A stretch of DNA of 64,000 nt from Diphasiastrum complanatum (Eukaryota > Streptophyta > Lycopodiopsida > Lycopodiales > Lycopodiaceae), in assembly GCA_029204225.1 (NCBI GenBank), contig CM055095.1, forward strand, positions 12,920,530 to 12,984,529, in the 5' to 3' direction. This document shows positions 35,881-48,107 of the stretch, piece by piece. Position numbers and translations under genes: made by a program. Below the pieces are notes generated by a model, which worked only from the letters and a program-made list of their open reading frames with translations, had not been told where the DNA came from and did no database searches. Each line of letters opens with the position of its first letter. The stretch's first letter is position 1.

Positions 35881-37983
35881 AGAGATCAACTTGCACAACA
35901 AACCATTGCATGTAGCCTCATTCAGTGTGTGTCATCCAACTCTAGTAAGAACATGAGATACAAGAATTCATGATTGAGAAATCATCTGTTCTGGGCTTCA
36001 ACAAGAATATTCTTCCACATTCCAAAGTTGGGAAATCTCTATGAAGAATTGGTTACGAACGATCCCTTTCTTGAGAATTCTAACACAACACTGCAACTCA
36101 CTATGTTAGTAATATGATGTGCAAGGTTAGCATGTGTCCAAATGAGTGTAAATGTCTCTTTGTGTTTATATTGCAACCATTGTTTTGTTGAAAATCAGCA
36201 CTACAGGATTTGCATGCTAAACATCATTCTTTAGACAGGTAAAATATATTAGTGGAGAGCCTGACAGATACGATTTGGTCTTCCCTTGGATGGCTTAAAA
36301 TCGTCTAGAGTTCAACCTTTTGCATGGTCCACACAGTAGTTCCAGTCAATTGCAAGTTCACCAACCCAGATTAGCAATCTAGCGGGACCAAAAGGAGTCC
36401 ACGTTTAGGTCCAAAAGGGATGAAACATGACTAGTTTGTTTCAAGGAGGTTAGCTTGCAATGGAAATTGTCGGAGTTTTATGGAGCTGAAACTACATTTT
36501 AGGTCAACTGAACTCTTTTTTATAAGCATGTAGAAAATTTATGACCAACTCCAAAATGGTTAAGCATATCATTGTCAAAGCTTGACCTTTTTTATTATGC
36601 TATCAATTTTTCTATAGTGGATATGGTTTACCAAGATCAAATGTAGCAAGCATCTTCATCAAAACTGTAATAAGCCATATTATACTTTTGTGTGCACAGG
36701 TTTTTTCACCTGAGTAATGAGGGCTAAGAAATGCAGTAATTAGAAGGATCCCTTAACTAGCTGTAACTTACTCCATATCATGGTTGGTTGCATAAAAACA
36801 CCAGGTAGCTTTGAAAGAGCAATCGCAACAATATCAATATTTTTCACAACTCAGGTAGTAGCTTATTTTTAAGAAATATTATCATATTATTCACAACATG
36901 CACAAAGATACAAAAGTTAGGGTGTCTAGAGGAGCACTACTTGATAAAGTCAATGTAGCTTTTGTGATTGAAAAACCCTAAACCAGGATAGATGAATAAA
37001 CGGCTAACCACATCACACCAGATAGCGAGTCTGGACCTGACTACTAAAGACTATCATATAGCCCATATAAATATACGAGCACCATACAATAAGAGGCAAG
37101 GCCTAGTCTGTAAAGCCGAACACTCGAGCATTACTCGAAGACTATTGCATACAATGAGAGATGTGGGGAGCCATACAAAGAAATCTAGTTTCTAGTAGTC
37201 CAGATCAGGCACAACAAAAGCGAGTCTTCACATAAGCTGAAAACCAATGAGCCTCAGAAAACAGTTGCAATGTCACCCAATAACAACATTTCTGCTGAAA
37301 GGGGAGATAGTGGAAAAACAGCAGACAGTAAACACAGCATACTCTATCAAGACATGCAAAGTGCAGTTGTAAGAGGGGTCTCTTAAACAACTCCATGGAA
37401 AGGGCAGAACATGTTGATTATAGAAGGCCATATAGCTTCAAATGTCGGAGACTGGGCATGTGTGTACACACCATAAGCAAAAGAGCAGAATATACAATAG
37501 GGCATTTTGTGGGCTATTTAAACTCCGGTCTCTGCGATCGCAACGGGATTAGATATTTGGCCATTTCGAGTTAAGGTAATCAGTCAACAGGCAGCACCAA
37601 GACTCATAGCATATATAGTTCAGTTAAACAAGAAGGGGATTTATGTACTGGGCTTGCGACAAATAACATACTTCTTCTTCATATAGGGGTCATGAATAAT
37701 GATCTCTAATGACTAGAACAAACCTTCCAAGGAAACAAGGAGGTTTATTGAACTACGTGTGTTGAAACCATGTATAGCATTCTATTTTTTTGAGTTACCT
37801 TTAGCTTTTGAATTTTGTCCCCTTATATGTTTTCAGACAACCCAATTGTGCTCCCTTCACTAAGCAATCCCTTTTTGGAAGGTGAACTGAAACCACTATT
37901 TTGATACGCTTGCTGCTGAAATTGACAGCAAGCACATGGATACAGTCCGTGCTTCTTACTATACATAAATGAAAACCACTGGT
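35881..37983. other. intergenic, no gene seen
   Basis: About 2.1 kb of mostly unique-looking sequence with only short frames. No LTR, LINE or coding signature is recognised. Confidence 0.5.
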
Positions 37984-37993
37984 AGGACTCACA

Positions 37994-38590
37994 CAAAGTT
38001 GCAGGCCACGATCCGGAACGCGTTCCAGATCGCGTTTCGGGATTTCCCATTAGGGTTTCCCGGAACGCTTTTTTTTTTTTTTTTTTGGAAATTTCAAGTT
38101 TGCCATCAATTATCAAGAGCAGTTACTGATCCTAAGCTGTTGAAACCCTACTTTTGTGTCATTTGCATCCTACGTAGAGACTTTTTCTCACATAATTTAT
38201 CCAAAGGAATACAAGGCAACAGCTATATTATTGGAGGGCATCAGTACCTGTTTAAGAAGCTTTGCTTTTGACATTTAAACAACAGTAGTTATAGTTTTGG
38301 CAGTTAAAAAATCAGGAATGAGTAGGTTCCTGTCTCAGCGTGCCACCGAGTTTGTACTTGTATCGTTCTGTCAGAAGCATGATCATGGATGACCACCTTA
38401 TAGAACTATTCCGCTGTTTAGCTTTATGCTTAAGGGTGAGAATGGAAATTTGTTAGAGACGTCCTATCTTGGAAAGTCTGGCCCACATAAAAAAAATTTG
38501 AAATTTTAAACGCGTTCCGGGACAGCGTTTCTGGTCCCGGAACGCTCACGATCCAGAACGCTCGATCCGGATCGCGATCCGCTGCAACAC
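37994..38590. mobile_element. foldback DNA element (MITE-1) with 10-bp duplication
   Basis: A direct repeat aggactcaca flanks the element (37984-37993 and 38591-38600). The ends are imperfect inverted repeats with a TTGCAG core (gttgcagg... and ...ctgcaac). Both ends carry clusters of the same words in opposite orientation: gatccgg, ggaacgcgttcc, gcgtttcggg on the left and acgcgttccggga, ccggaacgc, cgatccggatcg on the right, each next to a T or A run and a gaaatttcaa block. The interior has no transposase. A 9-11 bp duplication fits Mutator-like elements; the family assignment is inference. Confidence 0.7.
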
Positions 38591-38617
38591 AGGACTCACA
38601 TCATCTATTACCTTATT

Positions 38618-38629
38618 TGTGTGTGCGTG

Positions 38630-38725
<96 letters not shown>
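38618..38725. repeat. (GT)n(GA)n compound microsatellite
   Basis: About 31 GT units, lightly interrupted by gcgt, are followed by about 23 GA units. The repeat lies roughly 210 bp downstream of the stop codon of the minus-strand cysteine-rich gene, possibly in its 3' untranslated region. Confidence 0.95.
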
Positions 38726-38726
<1 letters not shown>

Positions 38727-38936
38727 ACTTTATCAATGCTGTTAACTGATGTCTAGATATAGGTTCCAAAGTGTAAACAATATAATGTGACATAGAGCAA
38801 TCTATAGGTAAAACATTTGCCAGCTTAGTTTCAATGTTCTCAAATCTCAAACGAACTATAAATTCTCTGTCAAAATCCCTTAATAGCAAGCCATCTAACA
38901 GGTAAGTAAATCGCAAAAAACAGTGTCTATTTACGC

Positions 38937-41900
38937 TTACCTGGAGGGATAACCTCCAGGAGGCAGCTTGTATGGACCAGGGGGATAGGCATGTGCAGGA
39001 TAAGGTTGCCCGTACCCTGGTTGCCCAGATACAGGTTCTCCATAAACTGGTGGCGGTGGATAGGCAGGTGCATATCCAACTGGTGGAGGAACCGGCTGAT
39101 CGATGCGCGACATTTGCTGGAAGCCAGGAGGTTGCATTGGCCTCTCCACTGGTCCTAACTTGCCTTCCCACTTGTCCATCTCCACCTTATGCTGAGTCTG
39201 TTGGACCACAGTAAAAATTGGTTGCACACATACAGCAAAGACACAAAGTTTAGCAGGTGAAGCTGATCAGCCTGTTCTCCCCAAAATTCAATGCCACTAA
39301 CGCTATCTAAATCCTGACACACTACTAAACATCAGTTTACAGAGAACAGCTGCTCAAAAGACTTTTCTTCTGAACTGGAATATGAGTGATTTTAACCGTT
39401 ATAAACATATGCCTCACAGTAATGGAAGACGTCAATTGTGTATGCGTCAAAAAAAAATTGGAGCTTCAAACACATAGTTATATCATACATTTGGGTAGGC
39501 CAATCAAGAATCTCATGCTCATGAAATAATGTGGCAATTTAGACCACACTAGAAAATTATGAATCACTATAACTGTCTTTCACACATCAATCTCTATTCA
39601 AGACAGATATTGAGTTTTGATGGTTCAAAATTAATAGTTAAGATGTCTTCCAGCACTTCACTTCATAATCTTTAGGCCGATACTATTCATAACTTTCCAA
39701 GTCGATACTTTTGCCAAATGTTCCTGATTATATAACCTTGCACAACAATATTTGGAAGGGTAAAACTGATGAGTTGGAACTTGGGAGAAATTATGTCAAT
39801 CAGTAAAGATAAGAAAGATAGGATATGATTCTTGAGAAGAAAAAGCTACATAAGAGAGAGAGAGAGACAGAGGCATTCAACCCACAAGCAAAAAACATTG
39901 CATACAGAAATGCAAAAGAATTGGGTTTTCTTTCCAGTTGTTTCAAACGTCCGTTTGACATCAAATTGACGTTTTGAAACGGACCCGTTTCGAACGTGTT
40001 TCATTGTTCGAAACGTGTTTCGATACAACATTGTAACAGTGTAACATTAATGATCGCAACTATGCAATAGCTTATGAATTAATCTTGCAAGAAATCAGGC
40101 TGAATCAGTCAAGCCCTGTAAAAAGTTGCATCACCCTCGAGGCAATCCACTGCATCTAGATCAGCGTTTCCCAATTCTCCACTTCATTGAGATTCTAAGC
40201 ACAATTCCAATGAAAACCAGTATTTCATCCAATTCAAATCAGATATAGGGTTTAGGCGCATATATAGATAATAAATACCTACATCATCCTGAATTTCATT
40301 GTGTTTTTATTACAAATGACTGAAAGTAACTGTATATTAGAGGGTGACGGTCAACTAGAGAGTGCTTGATCTATCTACTATCAATTTTCTTGTCAATAAT
40401 AAATAATGGACTTTAGAAAAACCATAAATCCAATTCTCCGATTCTCATCACCTGAAATGTCAATTCTTTCTTGGAAATGTAGGAAACATTAATCTAGACA
40501 ACTTTTCTGGTCTCAAAATCCTTCAAATAATGCATACTTTTGGGGTGCACCAATACAACGTGACAAGATTTATCAATCCTAAGCTTTAAGTTGGACTAAC
40601 ACAAACTTGTACCAATGTGTGATCGAAACCTTGTCAGTCCCCATACTCTTACTAGAAGCCTCACATAGACTTCTACTTATCTACGTCAAAATTGTGAAAA
40701 TGTTTTGCATAACTATAATTTAGGGAATAATGTAAGGGAAACAGTTATGAAGTTCATATCAAATTGTTTTTTATTAGAGTAGCATTTCTACTTCATCACA
40801 TGAAATTGTTGTATTATCATTTTGGGAGTGCATGTGATGATACTGCAAGACTCAAGTGCTTTAACTCATTATCAATAAAGAAAGCAAAACAGGAACTCAT
40901 TTTCTCCGTACATCATAGTACAATTGGTACAGTTTTTCAGCTTGGCATTTGATATCTCTTACACATTTCTACATGGAAAATAAAACTGAGTTGAGATGAG
41001 AGAAAGCAGAAGTAAGCCAGCCAGATCACTTACCTGCATGCATCCACAAACCCTGCCATCACAGGAAACGTACCAGTATGCTGTCAAATTGATTTCCTTA
41101 CACCAATTTCCAAGAATAAACAACAAAAAAGTAATAAAGCCTTTTGAAAGAAAGAGATTGTGTGGCAATGCAACTTATTACATCTGACAGGTATCTCATT
41201 AGATTAAAGGAGACAACTTAAAAAATGGTTTCTGATGTTGGTAGCTTGATCATATCCTCCACTGGGTGTGTTGAAGAGAATGCTCGTGCTAAAATTCAGG
41301 CTTAATTTCTCACTGGCCATTCTAAACACGTCTAATGTAAGTGTAGAGTGCTCGAGTGATGGTGGTCAATTCATGGGAGATTAGTTTGAGAGAGACATAG
41401 TGAAGACGTGAATCATAGTGCCTGAGGATACCATTTAGCTGCTTGGTTCCTCGGTTGTTGCAAACCTATCGATGATGGGAGTCCCTTAAAGATAAGTGTA
41501 CCTTGCATTTAAGTCACCAAGTGGCCAAAGTTTTTGGTGGAAGGTGACTAGCATAACCAACCCCCAAGTCCTTTTTATCTATATGGGCACACAGTGTTGG
41601 CACCATAAAGACACCCAAGCTTGGAAGAATTTATACAAAATGGCCTCCTAATCCAAAAGAGGAAAGTATGTCTACCAAACAAGAAAGTGGCCCATCTATT
41701 ACATCCATTGACAATTCTTGACAAAAGTGGAAAAGTATTTCAATGGCTTTTGAGATTGGACTTCCCAACATTAGAAAGTGTCACAATGTCATTTTCGTAA
41801 TGGTTGATAGGACAACCCAAGATGTCACACTTTATGCCTTAGAAAGTAATTGTCAGGGCTTCTGAGCTTGCTCAACTTTACATGAAAAAGTTATACAGAT

Positions 41901-42662
41901 TGTATGGTTTGTTAAGCTATATTGTCATTCATCGACAAGATTTGGCAATTGGATTTCAAAATATTGGTCACGACTCTTGGTCTTGGATCGACTGATTAAC
42001 TGAATCAGATGGTCGGAATGAACATATCAACCAATCTATGGAAGATATTCTATGATCATATGTTCCAAAGAAGAATTTGATTGGGAAAAGCACCTCTCAC
42101 CAGTTGAATTCGCATATAATAGTGCAAAGCATTCTCCCACTAGATTCAATCCCTTCAGCCTCATTTGCAAGAAATACTACAAGTGGCTAAAGATAGCCTT
42201 AGAATAGTTTAAGATAGGGCCTAGTTATATGCTACCCAATGTCGTTCACCTCGAGAGTTCTGAGGTCAAAGAATGGGTGTATCTTACAATATTGAAAGAT
42301 TCTGAAGTACTTCAAACTACAAATGCCATAAGTTATCTCCAAGATATAGTGGTCCATCCAAAATAATGAAGAAAATCAATCAAGTCATGTCTAAGCTAGA
42401 TCTTTCCAAAGGGGTAAAGGTACATCTTGTATTTCATATAAGTCGTCTAAGGGAACGACTAGGTGCGAATAATAGCTTAATTTCGGAAGATGAGCTAGTT
42501 CAAATTGGAGTATCTAATTTCAATTGTAACTACGAAACTAGAAATAGTTGTAGACATACAATGACGAAGACTTAGAAAACCATAAAGCTTTTGAATATTT
42601 AGTTCATTGGAAAGGCAAGTCAAATAATGAGGACACCTAGGAGATAGAAGCTCATATGTGAT

Positions 42663-42749
<87 letters not shown>

Positions 42750-45700
42750 CGTGCAGTACACTGCATCTGAAACACAATAGACAATGTTTGAAATTTCTGA
42801 TAGCTCTTCGCTGCCTACAATGGCTGCAATCAATCCAAAAATGCAGGCTACTTGTTGTAAGCAGAACATAAAGGCCTGAAACAAACACCACAATTCCAAG
42901 TTAATCTTTGTGTTTAGATTTGCTAGATTGACAATCTCTGATACACTTACAGCAGCTTATCATTTGATTAAAAGTTGAAACTTTTTTCATACAGAATGCA
43001 AAAAAATTTGTACTAGGCAGCAAGCATCTATTTCCATCAGAGATTTTGCATTGCTTAAAGCACTTTATTGTAAAAATAACACGGATACATAATCAATTTA
43101 ATATTAACTCATGTATGAAATAAGTGTAGAATAAGGACGTGAACCTCAAACATGTTATAGGGCCCAAACTATGACTAGCTTACAGAGAGCTTCTCTAATA
43201 GGTTTCAGCATCTACATGCCTAACTGCATTGCGCTTCTAAGTTTAACACCAAGCACGGATTAATGCTATCTACTTATAAAACACAATGAAAGTTGGTCAA
43301 GAATGTCAATACTTTGGTTGGTAGTTAAATGCATGTGTGTATGTTTGAAGCTACTTAAAAACCTTGACAAGTTGCAGGTATATGTTATCAGGAGCTCAAA
43401 GCCAAAAGTTGTCAGCAGCAAGAACACCAACTGAGAACATGGCTTTCAGATGCCAAAGGTAAAATTCACTAATGTTACTGGTATATAAAAAAATGTGATT
43501 TGAAGACCAACTAAATAAACTTGGAAACTTTATCTATTTGCTTGAACATAGTACATTTTTAGGCGTAAGTGTAGTAGGATTTGCTGATGGTTAAAAGTAA
43601 AAATTGAGCATGTTCTTCAAGGTTATCTATCACCTTGTCATTGATCCAACAACAAAGCCACCACAAAAGTAGAAAGGCTATACACAAGTTCAAAAAAGAG
43701 TAAAGTTGATTTATATTTTGTTGTGCCAGCATGACTCAACTAAGGAATGTGTAAAATGTAGTATACTATTGGACTTGTCAACTGAGTAATTGAAATGTTG
43801 CCTATTGATGATCCATAATCAAAATCATATGGATATAAGAAATTAAATTGTGCTATCAGGTTCTGAATAATCCTCTAAAATAACAGGGAGTTAGCCAAAA
43901 ACGTCGACATCAAAATGCTGCTAACTAAGACATTTGTGACACCACAAATGAAATGACCCGTATGATATTGTTTTGTTTTGCTCATAGTATTGGTGAACCG
44001 TTAACGGATCACCAACGGTTCATGAACCATATAGTGAACCATACGGTTCTCCAAGTTTAGGACCATGAACCGTGGTGAAACCGTTAAATAGTTGATTAAT
44101 TAATTTTTTTTTTTTACTTCCCACCCCAAAAAAGGCCTTATTTTTTACTCTCTCTAGACACATTCTCTCTCTAGCCTGCCCTATTTTCTCTCATCAATCG
44201 GAGCAGAAATGGCCGAAGATCCAAAGCTCCCTCTCTCTCAATCTCTAGCACAAAAACAATGAAATGAGGCCAAAAATCCGTTGGGAGGGGTTTTGGGGGG
44301 AAAAGGGACCAAAATAAAATTAATTAATTAATTACATGAACCGTGGCACAGTTCATGCCACGGTTCCAAGAACCGTGGGTTCTACGGTTTTGCTATATCC
44401 CAGCTCTTTTCTAAGTTATAAACATGTACACATCAATTGTAATTATGGCTTGGTCACTGGCCTGCAGTAACAAGATTGTAGATTGACATGGCAAGCTTAA
44501 AAACCGTTCTGAGGTTTTGCGCAATGAATCAATCAGTCAAAATCGCTGACTTATCGCAAAGTTATTCTTTATTACTGCGTTTTCATCATAAATGCAGTTT
44601 TGGATTTGAAGTGAAATGAGCATTTCTTTTTATATTCCTGGCCACAAGCCATGGCTTCACTGTACAACGTGAAACTCTGAAAAGTTAAAACTTTTGGCAT
44701 TACCTTCCCTAGAGCATTGAATATGTCTTCTTCATAGCGATTCATGCAACCATTGACATCTTTGCAAAAAGCCAAAACTTACAATGCAAACGAAGAAAAT
44801 GAGGTAAGATACAGAAGCAAAAATGAGGAATTTGATTATGACTTCTTCGTGCAGCCATCAAAAATAATTATACTGTATGCGCAAGTTTGTTTTGTTCATT
44901 GACTCCTCAATCTGCACTTTTAAAAATTCAAAAGAACAGTACGTACTCACTACAGTCACTGGGTTGTGGTGAGAAGAATGTAAATTTGATATGATAAGGT
45001 GAATTGCTTGAAAAGATGTGCTCATAATTTGTATACATATACTGGACCACAAAGAGTTTGCTAGACCAACTAACCCATTAGGTGGGAGTTGACAGGTCAA
45101 AGGGGCACATGTCTTATGTTGTAACTTGTAAGGGATGCTTGGTCTAATAAACGAGGGACACGGTACGGTGTCTGACAGTTTTAGCAGCATTCATATTTCA
45201 TGCCTATGTGTCAGGGTAGTGCTAACTTCCAGGTGGCATGAGCAGGTGGCTAATTTGCATGGGCTGCGCATTGATCCCTATGCAGCAGATGGTTGGGATG
45301 ACACTAGCGGTAGAGCCTCTTATATGTTACTATGATCTACCTCTAGATAGGCTAATAATGTGAGATTTTTAATATGTCATGTTCTATTCCATTTTAGTGT
45401 GTGATTTTGGTACCAAAGCAGTTGACGTCCATGCCAGGGTGTCGAAATCAGTTTACGAGCTGGAAAATAGCAGCATGTAAATGGATATTCCAAATGGCAA
45501 ATAAAAACAAAGGAGTGCACATAATAATAATCTCTTGGTGCACAAGTGCTGATACAACTTTCTGGTGATTTCTTTTGCTCATAAGAAGCTAAATCATGAT
45601 GACAGTCAAAATATGCTTGAGGTTGCTATCCATTGTAAAGAAATCAGTGTTTCAGTTTTATTGAAAAATTGAATCATAGTTAAGATTCGAAGTTTTAAAA

Positions 45701-47070
45701 ATAAGAGTTTCCCATAATCAGCAATGCCATGATGTTGCAAAAGTAAGCAAGGACTATCCAATAAGCAGCACATTGGTGAAGACATTGTTTCCTCTACTTG
45801 ATGCATGAATGTGAACATACAAGAAAAGTACACAAAGATTCGTGTTTGTAGAATTGGTTTCTAATCTGACATTTAGAATTCTAGAATCCTGGATATTGTA
45901 AAAATTTATCAATGTTAAGGGCAGAAATCCAATAGTAACTATTAGGAGCAGCATATCCACAGGAAAGGCAAAGCTAGTCTGATCCACCAACCAATGCATT
46001 CTCTTATAGAATGCCCCTCCTAGCCCAGTGTGGGCTTGCATGCAGTTTCTAAAATCTGACATTTAGAATTCTAGAATCCTGGATATTGTAAAAATTTATC
46101 AATGTTAAGGGCAGACATCCAATAGTAACTATTAGGAACAGCATATCCACAGGAAAGGCAAAGCTAGTCTAGTGTGGGTTTGCATGCGGTAGGTGGCAGT
46201 TGCTACTGACAGTCACCGTTCATGCTGCATACATGGGTTACTGATGCATGAGGAGTCCCAATCCACTACTGAAGGACTGCATGGCTCCTAACTATCATGC
46301 ATGTGACTGCATGGGCATTACTGGCCCTCATACCTATTGCATGGTATACATGCATGCCACCGACCCACATTGTCCTCTACCCTGCGGTGGTTAGTTGCAC
46401 CTAGAAGTATTGTTAGGTTTGGTACAGTTTCGGTCTCGTGAGAGTAACCTACCTGCACATAGCAACTATGAGCCTATAGAAAACAACTTGCAACAAATGA
46501 TCAATCTCCGTAATGTTTGGAATGTGGCTTGTTGGTTGACTACTCATAGACATACAAGATGAAAAATAATCTCACAAAGTTTTTGACCTTTTGATTTGCC
46601 CAGAACTGAAGAAAAGTAGTAAGGTAAAAATCGTTGCAAACAAAAACAAGTTTGTAAAATGAAGGCTTCAAATCATTCTTACAATAATAAAGTTGTCACA
46701 CTTCGTGTTTTGAAGATTGTATTCGTCTTGTAACAGAAAACGAGTAGATTGCACGGAGTTGGCAAAACAGCACCAAACCTGCAAGATGTTCATCAAGTTT
46801 TAACACAATTAGAAATAAAATGCCAAATAGATTATAGGCCATAATTCCATTCAAATAGATCCAATTGCACACTTGGATGCGAGACTAAAAGCGAACTTGC
46901 AAAGCTTTCTAATTTCTGGGAAAAACGTAAAGGGGCATGTTCAAATCAGTTATCAGTTTCACATCTCATGAACCAGGTGGAATGTCCTTTTACAAAATTA
47001 ATATTACAGGTGCAGCAGGATGATGAGAAATTAGTTCCTTGGCAAGGCTTTTGAATACTCTTGCAGGTAC

Positions 47071-47129
<59 letters not shown>

Positions 47130-47366
47130 AACATGAGACGTGAATACAAAAGCGATAGGTCATGTAAGCACTGTTCAGTATCCTAAAACCACCCCCCCCC
47201 CTCCCCCGCCCAAAAAAAAAATACCAACTGAACTGAATAAAAGTGAAATGAAATCAAAATGCCAGGAAGGAGAAAAATAGAAACCTCAGTACAAAGGCAA
47301 AACTCAGGACAGTTTCTCTCTCCACAATGACCACTGCAAGGTAGGTATCCAGCACAGCATGTATAC
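38937..47366 (-). CDS. plant cysteine-rich membrane protein (PLAC8-like), 5' end missing
   Basis: Five exons are seen: 47366-47285, 46778-46683, 42875-42751, 41052-41034 (19 nt) and 39197-38937. All introns are GT-AG and all phases agree. In order they give YTCCAGYLPCSGHCGERNCP, then CCFANSVQSTRFLLQDEYN, then AFMFCLQQVACIFGLIAAIV (hydrophobic, probably membrane-inserted), then VYC-TVCGCMQ across the micro-exon, then TQHKVEMDKWEGKLGP, DQPVPPPVGY and a Pro/Gly/Tyr-rich tail. The pattern matches a conserved plant family usually annotated PLAC8-like; the family name is from memory and the function is unknown. The first exon needs to end with two bases of an Arg-like codon and was not found between 47367 and 64000. 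The TAA stop overlaps a good donor (CCAG|GTAAGC), so a further exon is possible. No stop or frameshift is present. Confidence 0.82.
39198..41033 (-). other. intron after the 19-nt exon
   Basis: A 1.8-kb GT-AG intron of the cysteine-rich gene. It holds the CGTTTCG word cluster at 39937-40029 and otherwise no element I recognise. Confidence 0.7.
39937..40029. repeat. CGTTTCG word cluster (small foldback)
   Basis: In about 90 bp the words cgtttga, gttttgaaacg, cgtttcgaacg and ttcgaaacgtgtttcg recur in both orientations, with gttgtttc and gatacaac as imperfect inverted ends. The architecture is like one end of MITE-1 but with a different word. Confidence 0.45.
41034..41052 (-). other. 19-nt micro-exon of the cysteine-rich gene
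   Basis: The exon ggtttgtggatgcatgcag is flanked by an upstream ag (tgatggcag) and a consensus donor gtaagtga. It completes a Thr codon and adds V-C-G-C-M-Q, joining phase 2 to phase 0, and supplies two of the cysteines of the conserved Y-C-T-V-C-x-C-M-Q motif. The motif is rebuilt only if this exon is included, which makes the call strong. Confidence 0.85.
41735..42655 (+). pseudogene. decayed gypsy integrase and chromodomain in an intron
   Basis: Broken frames give MAFEIGLPN, FRASELAQLYMKKLYRLYG, SMEDIL, then VHLVFHISRLRERLG and EYLVHWKGKS. These are the integrase core, the end-of-integrase HVSXL motif and a chromodomain of a chromovirus related to elements A and G. It lies antisense in an intron of the cysteine-rich gene. 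Dozens of lesions are present. Confidence 0.75.
42665..42746. repeat. (GA)n microsatellite next to a splice donor
   Basis: A perfect run of about 41 GA units. On the gene strand it is (CT)n beginning about 4 bases after the donor gtaaat of the exon ending at 42751. Confidence 0.95.
43984..44400. mobile_element. foldback element (MITE-2) with AACCGT words
   Basis: The left end carries gaaccgttaacgg, aacggttcatgaacc, gaaccgtggtgaaaccgtt and then ttaattaatttt. The right end carries attaattaatta, gaaccgtggcac, gccacggttcc, gaaccgtgggttc and acggttttgctat. Read on the opposite strand the right end repeats the left order, so the ends form an imperfect inverted repeat of about 110 bp. The middle has ctctctct and G-rich sequence and no ORF. 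No clear target duplication was found. It lies in a 3.8-kb intron of the cysteine-rich gene. Confidence 0.6.
45040..45419 (+). repeat. LTR remnant with primer-site-like end
   Basis: The sequence ends ttttggtaccaaagc (45405-45419), one base off a TGGTATCAAAGC-type primer site. Upstream text such as gttgacaggtcaa, cacatgtc and cctatgtgtcagggta resembles the LTR of fragment I at 50440-50908. It is probably an old solo or truncated LTR inside the intron. Confidence 0.45.
45857..46170. repeat. local tandem duplication in an intron
   Basis: A block of about 124 bp (45857-45980) recurs at 46046-46170 with about 97% identity. The short text agtgtgggnttgcatgc follows each copy, but 42 bp between block and tail are missing in the second, so it is a tandem duplication followed by a small deletion. 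Confidence 0.85.
47075..47126. repeat. (AG)n microsatellite in an intron
   Basis: A run of about 26 AG units lies in the 506-bp intron between the first two recognised exons. A C-rich run at 47190-47207 lies nearby. Confidence 0.95.
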
Positions 47367-48107
47367 CTGTTATGACCAGCTAGCATTAGCAATATGCAAG
47401 TCTTCTTTTGAAAAAAGCCCAAGTGAGATACATTTTGAAATCATGTTACAATCCTTCAACTCCAAAAAGTAAGCATGCCTCTCAAAACTAGAGCTAGGCT
47501 TCTCCTGAGTTCATTCATGCTTTCCAACGCTAGGGTAGAAGAAAACCATCAAAGGACATGATAGGAATAGTTTCTCAAATTTTGAATCCTATATGCAGGG
47601 GTAAAGAGAATTTGTTTTCAACATCAGGCATATTATAAAGCTGCATCTGATGAAAATGATGCCAGATTTATGAGGTGGCCATACTAGAGACGTAAAAGTG
47701 CATTGCATGCAAATTTCAACTTCTACGGAGTCTCACATACTACAAGTCTCAGATATTTCACCTCATCATGATAGTGTGCGGTAAATGTTGCAACATCCCT
47801 ACTCGTATGAGAAATTTCGCACTATAATACTAAAATATCACAAGAGTCAAAGAGACATTATGTTCAAAGAGAGAAGAAAGACACAAGAGGTGAACAAGCA
47901 CGAGCTACTTTACCACCTACGGGCAAAGAGCACAACCATAGATGAGCCAGTCATACCACTAAACATTATGAATTGACAGTTTTAACAAGCTATAATAGCA
48001 TGAGGAATATGCATAGAGAGAAAAGCAAAGAAACAAATCAGCCTAATAAAATTCTAGTATCTACTGAAGTTATTAACAATGTCTATGATTCCACGTAAGA
48101 GGCAGAT
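47367..48107. other. probable intron or 5' flank, no exon found
   Basis: The next upstream exon of the cysteine-rich gene was looked for on the minus strand here and not found. No other feature is recognised before the LINE fragment. Confidence 0.4.

Noticed and set aside
38546-39171. Long frames with Ser-Leu and Thr-His repeats
   Set aside because: They are translations of the GT/GA microsatellite and the antisense of the last exon.
43984-44400. Target duplication ttttgct around MITE-2
   Set aside because: The repeated text sits at different distances from the inverted ends, so it is not a convincing duplication.
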